From: an uncultured Hyphomicrobiales bacterium
Lineage (GTDB): Bacteria; Pseudomonadota; Alphaproteobacteria; Rhizobiales; Beijerinckiaceae
Assembly: GCA_903903935.1 (NCBI GenBank)
Contig: CAIVAX010000045.1
Coordinates: 1-5,985 of the forward strand
Length of the DNA stretch: 5,985 bases
Direction: 5' to 3'
A program made the position numbers and the translations under genes. The notes beneath the pieces were generated by a model, which ran no database searches, was not told the DNA's origin, and was given only the letters and a program-made list of their open reading frames with translations. Every line of letters starts with the position of its first letter. Within the stretch, counting starts at the first letter, position 1. Shown here piece by piece: positions 1 through 5,487 of this stretch.

Positions 1-170
1 ATGCTGAAGTTAGCGAGGACGAGGCAACCAAAATAGCCAGAGACATTTGGCGGCGCATTAATCTGCCTAATCTAAAGGACAATATTGCTCCCACCAAAGC
101 CAGAGCCAGTTTGGTTTTGACCAAAGGGTCAGATCATCGCATTCAAACTGTCTCTTTGCGCAAATTGTGA
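1..170 (+). CDS. coaA: Type I pantothenate kinase, C-terminal fragment (5' end beyond the left edge)
   Basis: Only the last 55 residues are in the window. The reading frame begins at base 3 and ends at a TGA at 168-170. The product would be the ATP-dependent pantothenate kinase of the cytoplasm, which makes 4'-phosphopantothenate in the first committed step of coenzyme A synthesis. The tail carries the signature end of the bacterial type I (CoaA) family: NLKDNIAPTKARASLVLTKG followed by a short linker and a terminal VSLRKL. The E. coli enzyme ends almost identically (NILPTRERASLILTK, then VRLRK). The P-loop and the rest of the P-loop kinase fold lie outside the window, so activity cannot be judged. 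The gene is tail-to-tail with the PfkB kinase, with 2 bases between the stops. Type II and III pantothenate kinases do not have this C-terminus, so the family call is firm despite the short fragment. Confidence 0.9.
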   Translation, partial: AEVSEDEATKIARDIWRRINLPNLKDNIAPTKARASLVLTKGSDHRIQTVSLRKL

Positions 171-172
171 GC

Positions 173-1174
173 TTATAACGTCAGCCCATTTTGATTTGCC
201 AGATTCAAAAGACTCTGCTGCGGCCTTGCTCCATAATGCTGAATGATCTCAGCTGCAGCAATAGCTCCCAGACGAGCGCAATCGACAAGGCCTGCACCTT
301 TGGCCAATCCTGATAAAAAGCCTGCAGCATAAAGATCGCCCGCCCCAGTGGTATCAACAAGCCTTTCAATAGGAATAGCGGGGACCTTATGTGTCTCTTC
401 ACGTGTAATGACGATTGAGCCTTGTTCGGACAATGTCACAGCAGCCAAAACGCCTTCTTCACGAATGGCGCGAATAGCGGTGTCAAGATCAGAGGTCTGA
501 TAGAGCGATTTGAGCTCGTGCTGATTGGCGAAAATAATATCGAGAGAGCCGGAACGCATGAGGCCTAAGAATTCATCTCTATAGCGATCGACACAAAAGG
601 AATCAGATAAAGTGAGGGCAACTTGACGTTGAGCATTATGTGCGATCTCGGCCGCCTTCTCAAAAGCCTTTTTGGCTTCCGGCGGGTCCCAGAGATAGCC
701 TTCCAGATAAATGATGCCGGCCGATTGAATAAGCTCACTGTCAACATCATCGCTGGTCAGATTCTGGCAGGCACCCAAATAGGTATTCATAGTGCGCTCG
801 CCATCGGGTGTAACCAAAATTACGCTCTTGGCTGTTGCTGGTCCATCAATGGCATTAGCCGTATTAAAATGAACACCCATTGAGCGAATATCATGAGAAA
901 AGGATTCGCCCACATCATCCTTTTTAACTTTACCTATAAAGGAGGCTTTGAGGCCAAAAGAGGCGACACCAACAATGGTATTGGCCGCCGAACCGCCCGA
1001 GATAATAGTTCTTGGTCCCATCGCATTGAGTAAGGCATGTGAACGGTTTTCATCGATCAGCGTCATTGCGCCTTTGTTAAGTTGATGTTGGGCTAGAAAA
1101 TCATCCTCAACTTGTGAAATCACGTCCACAATTGCATTGCCAATACCCAATACATCAAAACGCAAGGACGTCAT
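173..1174 (-). CDS. PfkB-family carbohydrate/nucleoside kinase, probable adenosine kinase
   Basis: The protein is 333 residues, a normal length for the ribokinase/PfkB family. Family members transfer phosphate from ATP to a sugar or nucleoside hydroxyl in the cytoplasm. Visible motifs, numbered from the chosen start, are GNAIVDV (12-18) at the start of the fold, SGGSAANT (59-66) in the substrate-binding region, DGERTMNTYLGA (124-135), the NxxE motif NQHE (217-220), and PfkB signature 2 DTTGAGD (274-280), whose last Asp is the expected catalytic base. The pattern closely resembles proteins annotated as adenosine kinase in Rhizobiales. Substrate is inferred from that similarity; ribokinase or another nucleoside kinase is possible. 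The start is the ATG at 1174, because MTSLRFDVLGIGNAIVD matches the family N-terminus. A longer reading from 1345 would add 57 unrelated residues and overlap the upstream regulator by over 110 bases. The Shine-Dalgarno is weak (GGA about 8 bases upstream). It follows the XRE gene by 58 bases on the same strand. Confidence 0.87.
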   Translation of the reverse strand: MTSLRFDVLGIGNAIVDVISQVEDDFLAQHQLNKGAMTLIDENRSHALLNAMGPRTIISGGSAANTIVGVASFGLKASFIGKVKKDDVGESFSHDIRSMGVHFNTANAIDGPATAKSVILVTPDGERTMNTYLGACQNLTSDDVDSELIQSAGIIYLEGYLWDPPEAKKAFEKAAEIAHNAQRQVALTLSDSFCVDRYRDEFLGLMRSGSLDIIFANQHELKSLYQTSDLDTAIRAIREEGVLAAVTLSEQGSIVITREETHKVPAIPIERLVDTTGAGDLYAAGFLSGLAKGAGLVDCARLGAIAAAEIIQHYGARPQQSLLNLANQNGLTL

Positions 1175-1195
1175 TTGTTTATCCAATCTAATGAA

Positions 1196-1224
1196 ATTCT
1201 GATTGTTCGTTTTGCATTCCTCAA
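1196..1224 (-). promoter_or_regulatory. Weak candidate sigma-70-type promoter for the PfkB kinase
   Basis: In the 58-base gap between the XRE stop and the kinase start, the - strand reads TTGAGG (1224-1219), a 17-base spacer, then CAGAAT (1201-1196), 21 bases before the kinase ATG. Each hexamer matches the consensus at 4 of 6 positions. The spacing is ideal but the hexamers are poor, and such matches arise by chance. It is listed because the gap here contrasts with the overlaps upstream in the cluster and could hold a separate promoter. Confidence 0.18.
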
Positions 1225-1232
1225 GACCAACG

Positions 1233-1616
1233 TCAAGAGAGCTCTTTGCCAGATTTGCTTTTAAGATATCCATCCAATCGTAACAGCATGTCTTGCACCT
1301 GATCGGGCTCCAAACGACTAATATTGGCTGCAAGTCTATTGGCATATTCGGTTGTCACCGGCGCCAATCCTGATGTATCGAGCACAACACGCGGATCTGA
1401 GAGTTGAGCAAGACGCTCCAATTCCTCTGCATCATCCCAAATGATGTTGAAATAAACGATGATCCTTTGCACCAAATACCAGGCTGGCTTGCCCCTTTTG
1501 CCATGTTCCAACGCGGACAAATAAGCTGCCGAGACGCCAATCTCAGCTGCCATATCCTTTAGGAATACTTGTTTTTTGTCTCGGAGCTCTCTGAGCTTTT
1601 GACCGAAGGGTGTCAT
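1233..1616 (-). CDS. Small XRE-family helix-turn-helix regulator
   Basis: The protein has 127 residues. Residues 1-60 form a Cro/CI-type (XRE) DNA-binding domain. The helix-turn-helix is visible at about 19-39 (LKDMAAEIGVSAAYLSALEHG-like pattern), followed by GKPAWYLVQRIIVYFNIIWDD. The remainder (about 61-127) is a charged helical tail with EELERLAQLSDPRVVLDTSGLAP and no recognisable ligand-binding or enzymatic domain. This is the short XRE protein commonly encoded beside smr, and often before gyrB, in alphaproteobacteria; its targets are not known to me. The ATG at 1616-1614 overlaps the smr TGA in an ATGA junction, so translation is probably coupled, and a GAGGG lies about 10 bases upstream inside smr. 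Autoregulation of the cluster is a reasonable guess for an XRE protein at its end but is not shown by the sequence. Confidence 0.9.
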   Translation of the reverse strand: MTPFGQKLRELRDKKQVFLKDMAAEIGVSAAYLSALEHGKRGKPAWYLVQRIIVYFNIIWDDAEELERLAQLSDPRVVLDTSGLAPVTTEYANRLAANISRLEPDQVQDMLLRLDGYLKSKSGKELS

Positions 1617-2242
1617 GTAAACACACCCTCATTGCCGATGCGGTCCGAACGTCGCAATCTTACATACAAGGCACCAAAGCCACCATGGGCGGGAGCGGCC
1701 TCCTCAAATCCCATCACAATCCGGCGCAAGGATGGTTCTCTCAGCCATTGAGGCACGCTTTGACGCAATACACCTTTCGACTTTTGGGGATCATAGTCGC
1801 TGTCCCTCGTTTTCGAGCCCTTTCCCGTCACAATGAGAATAATGCGAAATCCGGAAACGTATGATTGATTCAAAAAGTCGATGAGAATGTGATGAGCTTG
1901 ATCCTGACGCAAGCCATGCAAATCAAGCGCAGCATCCACTCTGATTTGACCTCTAGAGAGTTTCTTCTTCACTCGCGCTTCGATAGGCGCAAGAGGAGGC
2001 AAGGCGGATTTTGCTTTTATCGCTTGTGCAGTTGAGGGTGTATGATGCAGCGTTTCGCGTGGAATCGATTTTGTGCTCTCGATAAGATGTTTGGTCAGAT
2101 CAATATCCTCATTGACCTGATAGTCTCGATCTTCAAATCTCTTATAGACCTTCACATTCTTTGTGGTCTTGAGCCATAGATCCAATTCATGTGGTGTCAA
2201 ATCCCTCCGTCTTTTTACTATGTGAGCATCATCGCCTTTCAT
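1613..2242 (-). CDS. Smr-domain protein (SmrA/MutS2-C-terminal-like)
   Basis: The 209-residue protein has a basic, probably disordered N-terminal region (about 1-95, starting with the KRRRDLTPHELDLW motif typical of alphaproteobacterial stand-alone Smr proteins) and a C-terminal Smr domain (about 102-200). Domain hallmarks are LDLHGLR (106-112), VTGKG (138-142), GVLR (157-160) and HGGFGALYVRLRR (186-198). Smr domains occur at the C-terminus of MutS2 and in small proteins, and several have nuclease activity on DNA or RNA. The role of this small version is not established, and activity here is inferred only from the intact DLHG and TGKG motifs. The ATG at 2242 overlaps the mltA stop by 4 bases (ATGA), with a good GGAG 8 bases upstream. 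Its own stop overlaps the XRE start the same way. Confidence 0.93.
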   Translation of the reverse strand: MKGDDAHIVKRRRDLTPHELDLWLKTTKNVKVYKRFEDRDYQVNEDIDLTKHLIESTKSIPRETLHHTPSTAQAIKAKSALPPLAPIEARVKKKLSRGQIRVDAALDLHGLRQDQAHHILIDFLNQSYVSGFRIILIVTGKGSKTRDSDYDPQKSKGVLRQSVPQWLREPSLRRIVMGFEEAAPAHGGFGALYVRLRRSDRIGNEGVFT

Positions 2243-3297
2243 GATGATCGCTCCATTTTTGGTAATAGGTAAATGAGATGAGCTGGATGTTTAATTTCAC
2301 CAGCGCGTTCTCCAGCTGCCACTCCTGAGCCGAAGAATAGATCTATTCTTTCTTCACCAATAATTGCCGAACCTGTATCCTGAGCAATCATCAGCCGCGC
2401 AAAATGTTCCTCTTGTGCTGTTCGCAAAGGCAAATGCGCCTCGACCCAAATGGGCAGACCATAGAACCAATGATGACGATCAATGGCGATGGAACGCAAA
2501 GGGGTAAGGGAGATTCTTTGGCCACCTATTGGGCCTTCATCCTGTGCGAGGTCTTGAGCAAAATCAAAAAAGACATAGGATTTATTTTCATGCAAAAGCT
2601 TGCGCCCAGCATCTTGAGGGCCCTGACCGTTCTGTCTGACCCAATGTTTGATGGCCTCTGATGACATATCTGAGGCGGCAATCTCACCCCTCTCAATCAA
2701 TATCTTTCCAATCGAGGAATATGGATAGCCGTTGCGTCCGGCATATATCAAACGTCTTTGTGAGCCATCGCTGAGTTCAATGCGTGCTGAACCTTGCGCC
2801 TGAACAATAAAGACCTCGACAGCATCTTTCAGCCAGACAAGGACTTTGGTTTGATCTGCCAAAACGCCTGCATCAATATGGGCGCGATCTGGCCATAGAG
2901 ATGAATTGGCTTTATGGGCGCATGTGGGATCGGCAAAGGCGAGGACAGGCTCTGAATAGTCTGCTGTTTGAAATAAAGAGCCTTTGAGGATAGGCTCATA
3001 ATAGGCTGTGACAAAACCTCTTGGCGATGGATCTGGATCCAATGATTGATAGGGTTGAAAAAACCGCATCCAGAGATCGCAAGCCTCGCTAGAGGTTTGG
3101 GGCGATTTTATCTCTATGGCCCTTGCACAAATATGTTTGAAAAGATCAGAGGCTCCCGAATCTTGTCGGAGGGTTTGATCTTGATTGTTTATATGAAAAG
3201 CTGATTTTCTAAACACATCCCATGCCAGAACAAGATCATCCGATTCAAACCCGATAATTTCTTTAAATTGAAGCGGTCTTAAAGACTCTAGAGGCAT
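2239..3297 (-). CDS. mltA: MltA-family lytic murein transglycosylase homologue, no signal peptide visible
   Basis: The protein is 352 residues. MltA enzymes cleave the MurNAc-GlcNAc bond of peptidoglycan and leave a 1,6-anhydro end. Family motifs in order are FVTAYYEP (95-102, usually TGYYEP), QAQGSAR (167-173, usually HIQGSGR), the YAGRNGYPYSSIGKIL block (185-200), NKSYVFF (238-244), and the C-terminal 3D region with QDTGSAI (306-312) and RIDLFFGSG (317-325), which hold conserved aspartates including the probable catalytic acid. The N-terminus reaches the domain almost at once (LRPLQFKEIIGFESDD) and has no hydrophobic segment or lipobox. An in-frame TGA at 3306-3304, three codons before the ATG, rules out an N-terminal extension. 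Export by the usual signal-peptide route is therefore not supported by the reading. The gene follows the timA-like gene after 19 bases and overlaps smr by 4. Confidence 0.92.
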   Translation of the reverse strand: MPLESLRPLQFKEIIGFESDDLVLAWDVFRKSAFHINNQDQTLRQDSGASDLFKHICARAIEIKSPQTSSEACDLWMRFFQPYQSLDPDPSPRGFVTAYYEPILKGSLFQTADYSEPVLAFADPTCAHKANSSLWPDRAHIDAGVLADQTKVLVWLKDAVEVFIVQAQGSARIELSDGSQRRLIYAGRNGYPYSSIGKILIERGEIAASDMSSEAIKHWVRQNGQGPQDAGRKLLHENKSYVFFDFAQDLAQDEGPIGGQRISLTPLRSIAIDRHHWFYGLPIWVEAHLPLRTAQEEHFARLMIAQDTGSAIIGEERIDLFFGSGVAAGERAGEIKHPAHLIYLLPKMERSS

Positions 3298-3316
3298 TGA
3301 AGCTCAATTCTCTTGT

Positions 3317-4036
3317 TCAATGACCACTATCAGTGGCAACTAGAATCCAATTTGGATTTCGAGACCCGAGATCACGAGAAAAAGTCCAGATATCGATCAT
3401 GTCGACAATTTTTTCGGGATGACCGTCAATGATTGAGCCTGATTGATCTTTGGCAACCGTAATCAGCTTTGAGGAAAATTGGATTGTAATCTGAGCCAAA
3501 CTAGCCCTGACAGCGACGTCTTCAAAGAGAGCCTTATCGATCGAGACAAAAGTGGTTTCTGTCACATGGCCTGCGGCTGCTCGCTGATCGATTGCTTTCG
3601 AAAAGCTATCAAAAACATCCGAACCAAGTAGATTTTTTAATGTCGGCTTGTCGCCAGTAGCGAATGCCAGAACTATCATTTCATAGGCCGACTTTGCCCC
3701 ATCTATAAACATAGCTGGCGAAAATAACTTTTCAGTTCGGGCAATCGTCTCAAAGCCTAGCCAGACCTTTGACCCTCGAGCGGTGAAAGCAAGCCAGGGG
3801 TGAGATTCTTCCGTTCTCTCTTCGAAAGGCAGGGTCTTGGCAGGTTCGGACAAGGGCATGCGGATGACATTGCTGTCCTTGTCAGCGGAGGCTGAGTTTT
3901 TGTCCTGTTCTGGCGCGCGAGAGAACGGATTATAGGGCGGGCGCTCATGACCCGTTCTGGTTCCCAGCACGGTTCGCAATTTCCAGATGACAAAAATAGC
4001 CAAGAGGGCAAAGATGATAAGTGTTGGATCTGACAT
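3317..4036 (-). CDS. Tim44/TimA-like membrane-anchored protein
   Basis: The 239-residue protein has one N-terminal hydrophobic segment (about 5-20, IIFALLAIFVIWKL-like) followed by basic residues, then a polar, probably disordered linker (about 30-80) and a C-terminal Tim44-like domain (about 105-235). The domain is recognisable from the FIDGAKSAYEMIVLAFATGD stretch at 110-129, the KNLLGSDVFDSFSKAI region, and a closing IDIWTFSRDLGSRNPNWILVATD. Mitochondrial Tim44 tethers the import motor to the inner membrane. In alphaproteobacteria the homologue (TimA) is thought to be an inner-membrane-associated adaptor whose partners are uncertain. It is the first gene of the - strand cluster, divergent from secB across 243 bases. 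The ATG at 4036 has AGG 7 bases upstream and a stronger AGAGGA about 12 bases upstream. The segment could be an uncleaved anchor rather than a signal peptide, as no clear cleavage site is seen. Confidence 0.88.
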   Translation of the reverse strand: MSDPTLIIFALLAIFVIWKLRTVLGTRTGHERPPYNPFSRAPEQDKNSASADKDSNVIRMPLSEPAKTLPFEERTEESHPWLAFTARGSKVWLGFETIARTEKLFSPAMFIDGAKSAYEMIVLAFATGDKPTLKNLLGSDVFDSFSKAIDQRAAAGHVTETTFVSIDKALFEDVAVRASLAQITIQFSSKLITVAKDQSGSIIDGHPEKIVDMIDIWTFSRDLGSRNPNWILVATDSGH

Positions 4037-4279
4037 AAACTTGCCTGTTCCTCTAAATCGATCTGATTCGAATACTACTGCTTCAGATAGGGCAGTCGTG
4101 TGGTTTTTTCATCGTTTAAATTTAACATTGATTCTAAACGATTTATTGGTACGTTTTGGGCTCCGCCGCTCAGGATCGACTTGTTTCACCCCCTCTTTCA
4201 TGATACCGCGCTAATCGCGATTGTGTCTGGGGTTTGATCCAAGACAGTCTGATATCATTTATGGAATTGGGGTAGCCAC
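4037..4279. promoter_or_regulatory. Divergent timA / secB intergenic region
   Basis: These 243 bases separate two divergently transcribed genes, so they should hold promoters for both. I could not identify a convincing -35/-10 pair on either strand. The best + strand match is TTAACA at 4122-4127 with TATTGG at 4144-4149, which is weak. Other visible structure includes an 8+8 bp inverted repeat (listed separately), two GATTC sites (4065-4069 and 4130-4134) that fit the GANTC methylation motif of CcrM in alphaproteobacteria, a 10-bp palindrome AATCGCGATT at 4213-4222, and an 8-bp palindrome ATTCGAAT at 4066-4073. secB has a GGGG about 7 bases before its start. No ORF here resembles FxsA or any other protein. 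Confidence 0.6.
4111..4142. repeat. Inverted repeat, operator-like
   Basis: ATCGTTTA at 4111-4118 is exactly mirrored by TAAACGAT at 4135-4142, with a 16-base AT-rich spacer containing a GATTC site. Arm centres are 24 bases apart, a little over two helical turns, which suits a dimeric DNA-binding protein. The repeat lies about 75 bases before the timA start and about 137 bases before the secB start. The regulator is unknown; the XRE protein of the downstream cluster is a guess only. The two 8-bp arms could also be chance in AT-rich DNA. Confidence 0.4.
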
Positions 4280-4756
4280 ATGGCCGAAGGAAATGGAAGC
4301 GTAGCAGAAACCAACACTGCTCCCCAATTGAGCGTTCTTGTTCAATATATCAAAGATTTATCCTTCGAAAATCCCCATGCTCCCCAGTCCTTGGGTGCGC
4401 AGGAAAAGGCCCCCAATATTTCCATTCAGGTCAATGTCAATGCACGCCAATTGGCTGAGGCAGACTATGAGGTTTCGCTGATCCTAGAAGGGTCGGCTGG
4501 TGACAGTTCGCAGACCTTATTCAAATTTGAACTGACCTATTGTGGTATTTTCCGGATTCAAAACATACCGGCCGAAAATCTGCCGCCGGTGATTTTGATC
4601 GAATGCCCGCGCCTGCTCTTCCCCTTTGCCCGGCAAATTATTGCCGACTCAGTTCGTAATGGCGGCTTTCCGCCTTTGTTCATCGACCCCATCGATTTCC
4701 AAGCGCTGTTTGTTCAGAGAGCGGCGGCAGAGGCTGGCGGCCAAGCCACAGCCTGA
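4280..4756 (+). CDS. secB: Protein-export chaperone SecB
   Basis: The 158-residue protein is a full-length SecB, the homotetrameric cytoplasmic chaperone that keeps precursor proteins unfolded and delivers them to SecA for the Sec translocon. Family landmarks are [12 protein letters not shown] (21-32), [14 protein letters not shown] (54-67), FELTYCGIF (83-91), [15 protein letters not shown] (107-121) and [13 protein letters not shown] (128-140). The short N-terminal extension rich in Ala, Asn and Thr and the Ala/Gly-rich tail are usual for alphaproteobacterial SecB. The ATG at 4280 is preceded by GGGG at a suitable distance. The gene stands alone on the + strand, divergent from the timA-like gene and convergent with dnaQ. 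In many relatives fxsA sits between timA and secB; here it does not. Confidence 0.97.
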   Translation: MAEGNGSVAETNTAPQLSVLVQYIKDLSFENPHAPQSLGAQEKAPNISIQVNVNARQLAEADYEVSLILEGSAGDSSQTLFKFELTYCGIFRIQNIPAENLPPVILIECPRLLFPFARQIIADSVRNGGFPPLFIDPIDFQALFVQRAAAEAGGQATA

Positions 4757-4781
4757 TCTCAAAGGGAAAATTTCTGATCAG
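4753..4781. repeat. Short inverted repeat spanning the convergent secB and dnaQ stops
   Basis: CTGATC at 4753-4758 and GATCAG at 4776-4781 form a 6-bp inverted repeat with a 17-base loop. Each arm contains the stop codon of one of the two convergent genes. There is no GC-rich stem or T-tract, so it is not a convincing intrinsic terminator. The only other structure in the 21-base gap is the short near-palindrome GAAAATTTC. No terminator is evident for either gene. Confidence 0.2.
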
Positions 4782-5473
4782 TGATCTTCCTTGATATAAT
4801 AACTCCAAATGGCCTTCGTTCCCATTTTCTCAACCAATTTGGAATGAAGAGCCATTTCATCTTCGCTGAGTTTAGTTAAAAGAGCTTGCGGTCGAGCCCC
4901 CACTTGCGTCTTAATCTCTTGAACAACGACTTTCTCAGCTGCTTGCAGGCTTAACGCTGTCTGACGGCCACCACATAATTCCGCATAGACCTCCGCAAGA
5001 ATTTCTCCATCCAACAAAGCTCCGTGCTTTGTTCTGCGGCTATTGTCTATCTTGTAGCGAGCGCAGAGCGCATCCAGACTATTCGAACTGCCCGGATGTT
5101 TCTTTCGTGCCAAAGCCAAAGTATCAAGGACGCGGTCCATCAAAATGGGCTGACGTTTGATCATCTTCAGTTCATGATTGATGAACTTCATATCAAATTC
5201 AGCATTGTGAATGACGAGACGATCATCGCCAATGAATGACAAAAAGTCATCGACGATTTGATCAAAGGTTGGCTTGCCGGTTAGAAATTCGCGCGACAAT
5301 CCATGCACTCTGAAGGCCTCTTCAGGCATGTCCCTTTGTGGGTCAAGGTAGCAATGAAAGACCTGTCCCGTAGGAATCAAATTGAAAACTTCGACACAGC
5401 CGATTTCCACAATGCGATCGCCTCTAACGGGATCAAGGCCTGTGGTTTCCGTATCCAAAATTATTTCACGCAA
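4778..5473 (-). CDS. dnaQ: DNA polymerase III epsilon subunit (3'-5' proofreading exonuclease)
   Basis: The 231-residue protein is a DEDDh exonuclease that proofreads for the replicative polymerase. All catalytic residues are visible: D7 and E9 in DTETTG, D94 in HNAEFD, H150 and D155 in [18 protein letters not shown] (132-143) is the usual block before the last motif. Directly after the nuclease domain is [15 protein letters not shown] (171-176) aligns with the beta-clamp-binding QTSMAF of E. coli epsilon. The C-terminal tail, ending in KAIWSYY and a few charged residues, fits the part that binds the polymerase alpha subunit. The start is a TTG at 5473-5471. No ATG or GTG lies in frame between it and the upstream stop at 5509-5507, the family usually begins MREIxxDTETTG, and a strong GTGAGGA sits 7 bases upstream. 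It is 10 bases downstream of coaE and surely co-transcribed. It is convergent with secB. Confidence 0.96.
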   Translation of the reverse strand: MREIILDTETTGLDPVRGDRIVEIGCVEVFNLIPTGQVFHCYLDPQRDMPEEAFRVHGLSREFLTGKPTFDQIVDDFLSFIGDDRLVIHNAEFDMKFINHELKMIKRQPILMDRVLDTLALARKKHPGSSNSLDALCARYKIDNSRRTKHGALLDGEILAEVYAELCGGRQTALSLQAAEKVVVQEIKTQVGARPQALLTKLSEDEMALHSKLVEKMGTKAIWSYYIKEDH

Positions 5474-5480
5474 AGGTTTA

Positions 5481-5487
5481 TCCTCAC
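5481..5487 (-). promoter_or_regulatory. Shine-Dalgarno of dnaQ, overlapping the coaE stop
   Basis: The - strand reads GTGAGGA, ending 7 bases before the TTG at 5473. It is the best ribosome-binding site in the window and decides the non-ATG start of dnaQ. The coaE TGA (5486-5484) lies inside it, so ribosomes terminating on coaE release at the dnaQ initiation site, which suggests coupled translation. Confidence 0.75.

Noticed and set aside
1175..1345. N-terminal extension of the PfkB kinase by 57 residues to an ATG at 1345
   Set aside because: The extension has no family similarity, overlaps the XRE gene by over 110 bases, and the internal ATG at 1174 gives the normal family N-terminus.
4077..4109. 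Hairpin ACTGC-N10-GCAGT followed by six T as an intrinsic terminator on the + strand
   Set aside because: The stem is only 5 bp, the T run begins 7 bases after it, and no + strand gene ends upstream of it.
4111..4130. TTAA repeats as a CtrA binding site
   Set aside because: The two TTAA blocks are 2 bases apart, not the 6-7 of the CtrA consensus TTAA-N7-TTAA.
3987..4214. 75-residue + strand ORF across the timA start and the intergenic region
   Set aside because: It is mostly antisense to the timA-like gene, has no recognisable protein features and no good ribosome-binding site.
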